Shown here in pieces: positions 59,445 through 64,000 of a stretch of 64,000 nt of DNA (position 1 is the stretch's first letter; each line of letters begins with the position of its first letter). The stretch covers positions 62,001 through 126,000 of the forward strand of contig NZ_JAIVKY010000005.1 in the NCBI RefSeq assembly GCF_020524325.1, in the 5' to 3' direction. The position numbers and the translations under genes are program-made. A model generated the notes under the pieces. It saw nothing but the letters and a program-made list of their open reading frames with translations, was not told the DNA's origin and did not search any database. Source of the stretch: Sutcliffiella horikoshii (GTDB lineage Bacteria > Bacillota > Bacilli > Bacillales > Bacillaceae_I).

Positions 59445-60707
59445 GTGGCAAAAGCATTACAAACAAGAGTGACAACTGAAGAAGTGGAACATGCCTATGA
59501 GGTACTGAAGGATGTGGTTGTCAGAACCCCGCTTCAGTTGGATAGCATTCTATCAGAGCGATATAACTGTAAGGTGTACCTGAAACGGGAAGATCAACAG
59601 ATGGTAAGGTCTTTTAAAATTAGAGGAGCGTACTATTCAGTTCATAGTTTAGCAGAGGAACAGCGAGCAAAAGGTGTGGTTTGTGCCAGTGCAGGCAACC
59701 ATGCCCAAGGAGTTGCCTATGCATGCAAAAAGCTTGGAATAAAAGGAAAGATCTTTATGCCGACGACTACCCCGCGCCAAAAAGTGTCACGCGTAGAATT
59801 TTTTGGTGGAGAGTTTACAGAAGTTGTTCTTACGGGCGACACGTACGATGATTCTTATCAGCAGGCGATGAAGGTTTGTGATAAAGAAGGGATGAAGTTT
59901 ATCCACCCTTTTGACGATCGGTTAACCATTACCGGACAGGCAACAGTTGGCTTGGAAATTTCTGAACAATTGCAAGAGGAATGTTCTCATGTGTTTATGA
60001 GCATAGGCGGTGGGGGGCTCATCTCCGGTGTGGGATCTTACTTGAAAGAAAAGCGTCCCAATACAAAATTGATTGGTGTAGAACCGTTCGGGGCTCCAGG
60101 TATGAAGCAATCATTGGCTCAAAATGAAGTGGTGCGATTAAATGAGATTGATAGCTTTGTAGATGGAGCGGCTGTAAAGCAGGTGGGGCAGCTGCCGTTT
60201 GAGCTTACTAAAGGCCTAGCAGATGATGTGGTATTGGTACCAGAAGGAAAAGTGTGTACCACCATCCTAAATTTGTACAACGAAAACGCCATTATTGCTG
60301 AGCCTGCTGGAGCGTTGTCTATTGCTGCACTTGATTTTTATAAGGATGAGATTGCCGGTAAGACAGTAGTCTGTATTGTGAGCGGAGGCAACAATGATTT
60401 AGACCGGATGCAGGAAATGAAAGAAAGGTCCTTGATCTATGAAGGGCTTAAACATTACTTTATTGTCAACTTCCCTCAGCGTGCAGGAGCATTGCGGGAA
60501 TTTATGGAGGATGTGCTGGGCCAGACGGATGATATCACACGTTTTGAGTACACCAAGAAAAACAACCGAGATAAAGGTCCGGTGTTGGTTGGCGTCGAAT
60601 TACGGAAGCCTAACGATTATTTTGCCATTATTGAACGAATGGAAAAGAAAGGTTTCACGTATATCGAGATTAATAAAGATAAGCAGTTGTTTAATTTATT
60701 AATATAA
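59445..60707 (+). CDS. ilvA: threonine dehydratase (threonine ammonia-lyase)
   Basis: 420 residues from GTG 59445, behind AAAGGAG. PLP-Lys58 in RSFKIRGAYYSV, SAGNHAQGVA, the phosphate-binding GGGGLISGVGSY and VSGGNNDLDRM mark the fold-type II enzyme. A C-terminal ACT-like regulatory domain (about 335-420) carries KHYFIVNFPQRAGALREFM, the feedback-inhibited form. It converts threonine to 2-oxobutanoate, the first step of isoleucine synthesis. Located next to ilvE-ilvD but with its own terminator. Confidence 0.95.
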   Translation: MAKALQTRVTTEEVEHAYEVLKDVVVRTPLQLDSILSERYNCKVYLKREDQQMVRSFKIRGAYYSVHSLAEEQRAKGVVCASAGNHAQGVAYACKKLGIKGKIFMPTTTPRQKVSRVEFFGGEFTEVVLTGDTYDDSYQQAMKVCDKEGMKFIHPFDDRLTITGQATVGLEISEQLQEECSHVFMSIGGGGLISGVGSYLKEKRPNTKLIGVEPFGAPGMKQSLAQNEVVRLNEIDSFVDGAAVKQVGQLPFELTKGLADDVVLVPEGKVCTTILNLYNENAIIAEPAGALSIAALDFYKDEIAGKTVVCIVSGGNNDLDRMQEMKERSLIYEGLKHYFIVNFPQRAGALREFMEDVLGQTDDITRFEYTKKNNRDKGPVLVGVELRKPNDYFAIIERMEKKGFTYIEINKDKQLFNLLI

Positions 60708-60727
60708 TTATAGTTTGTCTAGAGGAA

Positions 60728-60752
60728 GAGCGGGGTAACCCGTTCTTTTTTT
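60728..60752 (+). terminator. intrinsic terminator after ilvA
   Basis: GAGCGGG (60728-60734), loop GTAA, CCCGTTC (60739-60745, one G-U pair), seven T. Confidence 0.85.
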
Positions 60753-60801
60753 ATGTTTTGAGAGAAAAAAAGAAGGGTATGTAAAAAAATTTAACAAACT
60801 T

Positions 60802-60848
60802 ATGTAAGCGTTTTCTTTGTTTATAGGACAAAAATGAAAGCGTTTTAC
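60802..60848 (+). promoter_or_regulatory. two cre (CcpA) sites upstream of ilvE
   Basis: ATGTAAGCGTTTTCT (60802-60816) matches all fixed positions of WTGNAANCGNWNNCW. ATGAAAGCGTTTTAC (60834-60848) matches all but the last two. Both lie upstream of the -35 box (60886), a position from which CcpA activates. Confidence 0.7.
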
Positions 60849-60866
60849 TGTTGTCAGTAAAATTAG

Positions 60867-60914
60867 AATTATCTGAAATTAAGTGTTGACTGCCTGTATA
60901 GACGGTATTAAAAT
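60867..60914 (+). promoter_or_regulatory. ilvE promoter with CodY-like box
   Basis: -35 TTGACT (60886-60891), 17-bp spacer, -10 TAAAAT (60909-60914). AATTATCTGAAATTA (60867-60881) matches 12 of 15 bases of the CodY motif AATTTTCWGAAAATT. Confidence 0.65.
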
Positions 60915-60960
60915 AACATCAACTCAAAGAAACATTGATAATTGAAATAACATTTCACAT

Positions 60961-61139
60961 ATCAGAAGGGTGTCTAGGGTTCCGGTGATTTCAGGAAAGT
61001 AAAGTGGTAGTGCAAGAAAGAAAAAATCTTTGCAATATCATTTCAATTTTCCAATCATGTCTGGTCCGAGCGATACCAGCACGATCTTCATAGATGGTGT
61101 ACACCGCGAGGAAAAAAGCCTCTACGGATAGGTTCTGAT
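60961..61139 (+). ncRNA. ykkC-class riboswitch, most likely the ppGpp (subtype 2a) riboswitch
   Basis: P1: ATCAGA (60961-60966) pairs with TCTGAT (61134-61139). Conserved ykkC elements follow in order: CTAGGGTTCCGG (60974-60985), GGTCCGAGCGA in a hairpin CTGGT/ACCAG (about 61061-61077), ACACCGCGAGG, and the terminal hairpin GAGG-AAAAAAG-CCTC (61108-61122). ykkC subtype 2a senses ppGpp and is typically found before branched-chain amino acid genes such as ilvE; subtype 2b senses PRPP and precedes purine genes; subtype 1 senses guanidine. The gene context therefore favours ppGpp. I see no T-run terminator before ATG 61238, so the expression platform is unclear. Confidence 0.75.
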
Positions 61140-61237
61140 GAACGCTTGACGTTTATTCAACCTGACCAAGGGGCAACTTTTAAACTATTATATGTCAGAA
61201 TATTCAAACAATAAAAAGTGGAAAGAGGAGATTAGTT

Positions 61238-62182
61238 ATGTGTAGATACATCTATATGAATGGGCAGCTAGTAGAAAAAGAGAAGGCAGTTGTATCTGTA
61301 TATGATCATGGATTCCTATATGGCGATGGCGTTTTTGAAGGAATCCGAATGTATAACGGTAATGTATTCCGTCTTCGCGAACATCTTGAAAGATTATATG
61401 ATTCTGCAAGGTCTGTATTATTGGACGTCCCCTATACGATGTCTGAACTAGAGGATATTATCGTTGAGACTCTCAGAAAGAACAAATTGCATGATACGGC
61501 CTATATTCGACTGGTCCTATCAAGAGGAGTCGGCGATCTCGGTTTAGATCCCACAAAATGCAAAACTCCAAACCTGATTGTCATTGCTGAGCAACTTTCC
61601 TTATTCCCAAAAGAACTGTACGACGTAGGGATTACAATGGTAACCGTTCCTACTCGAAGAAACCGCCCGGATATCTTAAGTCCGAAAGTAAAATCACTTA
61701 ACTATTTGAACAACATCATGGTAAAAGCAGAAGCAAATATGGCGGGTGCCAATGAGGCACTGACGCTTAACACAGAAGGTTATGTAGCAGAAGGATCAGG
61801 ACAGAACATTTTCATCCTGAAGGGCAATAAATTATTAACACCTCCGAGTTATGTCGGAGCACTGGAAGGCATCACACGAAACGCCATCATCGATCTCGCT
61901 AATGAAATGGGTTATGACGTTCGAGAAGAACCATTTACGAGACATGACGTTTATGTAGCTGACGAAGTATTCCTAACCGGAACCGCAGCAGAGGTGATCC
62001 CGGTTATCAGTCTGGATGGCAGAAAAATCGCAGACGGAAAACCAGGCAAAGAAACCCACAAAATCCTAAACCGTTTCCGCCAACTAGTCGTAGAAGACGG
62101 CCACAAAGTCTACCCAGAAGAAACCCAAGTAGGATGGGAAATCAACGGCGGAGTGCTGTTGGGTGAAGCGTTGAATCATTAA
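61238..62182 (+). CDS. ilvE: branched-chain-amino-acid aminotransferase
   Basis: 314 residues, fold-type IV PLP enzyme. PLP-Lys152 in VKSLNYLNNIMVK; the substrate region VFEGIRMYNGNVFRLREHLE; PLP-phosphate contacts near EGSGQNIF and VFLTGTAAEVIPV. It transaminates the 2-keto acids of Leu, Ile and Val. The smaller (about 310-residue) form fits the archaeal-type IlvE rather than the roughly 360-residue B. subtilis YbgE/YwaA. AGGAG precedes ATG 61238. Transcribed behind the cre/CodY/riboswitch leader and followed 149 bp later by ilvD. Confidence 0.93.
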   Translation: MCRYIYMNGQLVEKEKAVVSVYDHGFLYGDGVFEGIRMYNGNVFRLREHLERLYDSARSVLLDVPYTMSELEDIIVETLRKNKLHDTAYIRLVLSRGVGDLGLDPTKCKTPNLIVIAEQLSLFPKELYDVGITMVTVPTRRNRPDILSPKVKSLNYLNNIMVKAEANMAGANEALTLNTEGYVAEGSGQNIFILKGNKLLTPPSYVGALEGITRNAIIDLANEMGYDVREEPFTRHDVYVADEVFLTGTAAEVIPVISLDGRKIADGKPGKETHKILNRFRQLVVEDGHKVYPEETQVGWEINGGVLLGEALNH

Positions 62183-62195
62183 AGAGATAAAAAAC

Positions 62196-62265
62196 TAAAG
62201 AGGGGTCTGACCCTCACCGCGTTAAAGCGTTAAAGAGAGGTCTGACCCTCACCACATTAAAGCAT
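62196..62265 (+). repeat. 35-bp tandem repeat with GGTCTGACCC core, two copies
   Basis: Copy 1 62196-62230, copy 2 62231-62265; 31 of 35 bases match and all four differences are G/A. Each copy contains GGTCTGACCCTCACC and TTAAAGC. Between ilvE and ilvD; no frame. The same core occurs in the hairpin at 15383. Confidence 0.85.
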
Positions 62266-62269
62266 TAAA

Positions 62270-62311
62270 AAGGGACCCTTGTCATCACGAATAAACCTGT
62301 CAAGGTCCCTT
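62270..62311 (+). promoter_or_regulatory. hairpin directly before the ilvD ribosome site
   Basis: AAGGGACC (62270-62277) pairs perfectly with GGTCCCTT (62304-62311) and is extended by TTG/CAA. There is no T run, and AAAGGAG follows at 62314-62320. It may be an RNA stabiliser or processing site rather than a terminator. Confidence 0.5.
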
Positions 62312-62331
62312 CTAAAGGAGTGAAGCAACCG

Positions 62332-63999
62332 ATGAGAAGTAATACGATCAAGAGAGGTATTGATAGAGCACCACATAGAAGTTTGTTGCGTGCAGCTGGG
62401 GTAAAGGAGGAGGATATGGATAAGCCGTTTATCGGTGTTTGTAACTCTTATGTGGATATTATCCCGGGTCATATGCATTTAAATAAATTCGCGGAAGTAG
62501 TAAAGGAAGCAATCAGGGAAGCGGGAGGAGTACCTTTCGAATTTAATACAATAGGAGTGGATGATGGAATTGCCATGGGTCATATCGGAATGCGTTATTC
62601 CCTGCCAAGTCGGGAACTGATTGCAGACTCAGCAGAAACGGTCATCAACGCTCACTGGTTTGACGGCGTCTTTTACATCCCGAACTGTGACAAGATCACA
62701 CCAGGGATGCTCATGGCAGCAGCCAGAACCAATGTCCCTGCAGTATTCGTATCAGGAGGGCCAATGGAAGCCGGTCGAACAAAGGACGGCAGGCCATTAT
62801 CCCTTGTTTCCGTCTTTGAAGGAGTAGGCAGCGTCCTTTCCGGAAAAATGTCCCGTGAAGAGCTGCTGGAAATTGAATCTAGTGCCTGTCCGACATGTGG
62901 ATCCTGCTCGGGAATGTTCACGGCAAACTCCATGAACACCCTTATGGAAATGCTCGGAGTGGCACTGCCTGGTAACGGTACCATGGTGGCAACCTCCAAT
63001 GAGCGCCACCAATTGATTAAAGATGCAGCCAAGCATCTTATGAGACAAATCGAAGAAGATGTAAGACCAAGAGATATCATCACAAAAGAAGCAATCGACG
63101 ACGCTTTTGCACTGGACATGGCAATGGGCGGATCGACCAATACCGTTCTACATACACTTGCCATCGCACACGAAGCGGGAATTGAGTACAAATTAGAAGA
63201 CATTAATAAAATTGCAGAAAGGGTCCCTTATTTATGCAAAGTAAGTCCGGCATCAGACTACTCCATGGAAGATGTTCATGACGCAGGTGGGGTAAGTGCC
63301 ATCATCAAGGAATTATGTCAAATGGAAGGCGCTATTCACCCAGATAGAATCACCATTTCCGGTCAAACCATTAAGGAAGTGGTGGATCACGCACAAATCG
63401 TGAACGACCAAGTTATCCGACGTAAAGATAATCCATACAGTCCCGTAGGTGGGCTAAGTATTCTGTTCGGTAACCTTGCTCCAAACGGAGGAGTTATCAA
63501 AGTTGGGGCAGTAGATCCATCCATCAAAACGTTTACAGGAGAAGCCATCATTTTTGAATCCCAAGATGAGGCACAGGAAGGCATTAATAGTGGTAAAGTC
63601 CGCGAGGGTCACGTAGTAGTTATCAGGTATGAAGGACCAAAAGGCGGCCCAGGAATGCCAGAGATGCTTGCACCAACATCCTCCATTGCAGGCCGAGGAT
63701 TATCCACAAAAGTGGCACTCATCACAGATGGAAGATTTTCTGGAGCATCAAGGGGAATCTCCATTGGGCATATCTCCCCGGAAGCGGCAGAAGGCGGACC
63801 GATTGCATTCGTGGAAAACGGAGATATCATCCAAATTGATTTGGAAAAACGCTCTATCCATCTCTTAGTAGAGAGTGAAGAATTAGAGGCAAGAAAGCAA
63901 AACTGGAAACAACCAGAATCTAAAGTGAAAAGCGGGTACCTTGCAAGGTATGCAGCACTTGTGACTTCAGCAAATACAGGTGGAATCTTAAAAGTATAA
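62332..63999 (+). CDS. ilvD: dihydroxy-acid dehydratase
   Basis: ATG 62332 is chosen behind AAAGGAG; the in-frame GTG 62320 overlaps that site. 555 residues, complete, with TAA at 63997. The iron-sulfur cysteine motifs lie in [28 protein letters not shown] and [18 protein letters not shown]. It dehydrates 2,3-dihydroxy acids to 2-keto acids for Val, Ile and Leu synthesis, the step before IlvE. ilvE and ilvD are probably one transcript under the riboswitch leader; ilvB/C probably follow beyond the window, as in other Bacillus. Confidence 0.96.
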   Translation: MRSNTIKRGIDRAPHRSLLRAAGVKEEDMDKPFIGVCNSYVDIIPGHMHLNKFAEVVKEAIREAGGVPFEFNTIGVDDGIAMGHIGMRYSLPSRELIADSAETVINAHWFDGVFYIPNCDKITPGMLMAAARTNVPAVFVSGGPMEAGRTKDGRPLSLVSVFEGVGSVLSGKMSREELLEIESSACPTCGSCSGMFTANSMNTLMEMLGVALPGNGTMVATSNERHQLIKDAAKHLMRQIEEDVRPRDIITKEAIDDAFALDMAMGGSTNTVLHTLAIAHEAGIEYKLEDINKIAERVPYLCKVSPASDYSMEDVHDAGGVSAIIKELCQMEGAIHPDRITISGQTIKEVVDHAQIVNDQVIRRKDNPYSPVGGLSILFGNLAPNGGVIKVGAVDPSIKTFTGEAIIFESQDEAQEGINSGKVREGHVVVIRYEGPKGGPGMPEMLAPTSSIAGRGLSTKVALITDGRFSGASRGISIGHISPEAAEGGPIAFVENGDIIQIDLEKRSIHLLVESEELEARKQNWKQPESKVKSGYLARYAALVTSANTGGILKV

Positions 64000-64000
64000 G

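Noticed and set aside
60961-61139. T-box leader for ilvE
   Set aside because: I looked for the T-box core AGGGTGGNACCGCG; only GGTGTACACCGCG is present, with no specifier loop or anti-terminator. The ykkC elements in the right order explain the region better.

Overview
This is a chromosomal window from a low-to-moderate GC, endospore-forming Firmicute of the Bacillaceae (Bacillus sensu lato). The evidence is the near-identical YkuV fragment at the left edge, GerP-type spore genes, RsbR-type stressosome proteins, a complete yuk/yue type VII secretion (T7SS) operon, TTG/GTG starts behind AGGAGG ribosome sites, and cre, CodY, Fur, sigma-B and sigma-54 type sites. I cannot name the species. I saw no rRNA, tRNA, insertion sequence, prophage or CRISPR array.

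Layout. 1-2754: end of ykuV, an Hsp20 gene, a convergent cluster of small GerPA/PF- and GerPC-like spore genes, and an HPr paralogue. 2.9-21.5 kb: mixed housekeeping and accessory genes (acyltransferase, a broken glyoxalase gene, Nudix, an ABC-F ribosome-protection ATPase behind a leader-peptide attenuator, LysM protein, epimerase, AbrB-type permease, Bmr/NorA-like MFS pump, an RsgA paralogue behind a second and elaborate leader-peptide attenuator, hydrolases, Mug-type glycosylase, an RsbR paralogue, a 2-hydroxyacid dehydrogenase). 21.9-23.7 kb: ECF sigma factor with its DUF4179-type anti-sigma partner. 23.8-24.7 kb: a 3-hydroxyacyl-CoA dehydrogenase with its own sigma-54 promoter. 25.4-38.2 kb: lipoprotein + GHSLGG lipase-domain protein + small helical protein, followed by yukE-yukD-essB-essC-esaA-essA. 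38.5-49.5 kb: a CBS-PAS sigma-54 activator and a six-gene acyl-CoA degradation operon with a -24/-12 promoter. 49.7-59.3 kb: AlkD-like, VOC, ECF sigma, esterase, a second RsbR paralogue, epimerase, DksA-like stress protein, Tet(L)-like MFS, patatin, and a Fur-controlled siderophore-binding lipoprotein with a FhuF-like reductase. 59.4-64.0 kb: ilvA, then ilvE-ilvD behind cre sites, a CodY-like box and a ykkC-class RNA, most likely the ppGpp riboswitch.

How genes work together. The T7SS operon builds the secretion machine. The three genes just upstream resemble a 'reverse' T7SS lipase toxin module (toxin domain first, secretion domain last) with a lipoprotein immunity candidate. Toxin N-terminus and lipoprotein are distinctly AT-rich, as if exchanged as one cassette. 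The sigma-54 activator probably drives both the operon at 41.3 kb and the unlinked dehydrogenase at 23.9 kb: each has the same -24/-12 element and a similar upstream inverted repeat.

The strongest unexplained structures are intergenic arrays of short motifs (TTCGGWCA at 4.1 and 40.4 kb, ATCGCCCG at 11.6 kb) spaced by 20-22 or 32 bp, that is, by whole helical turns.
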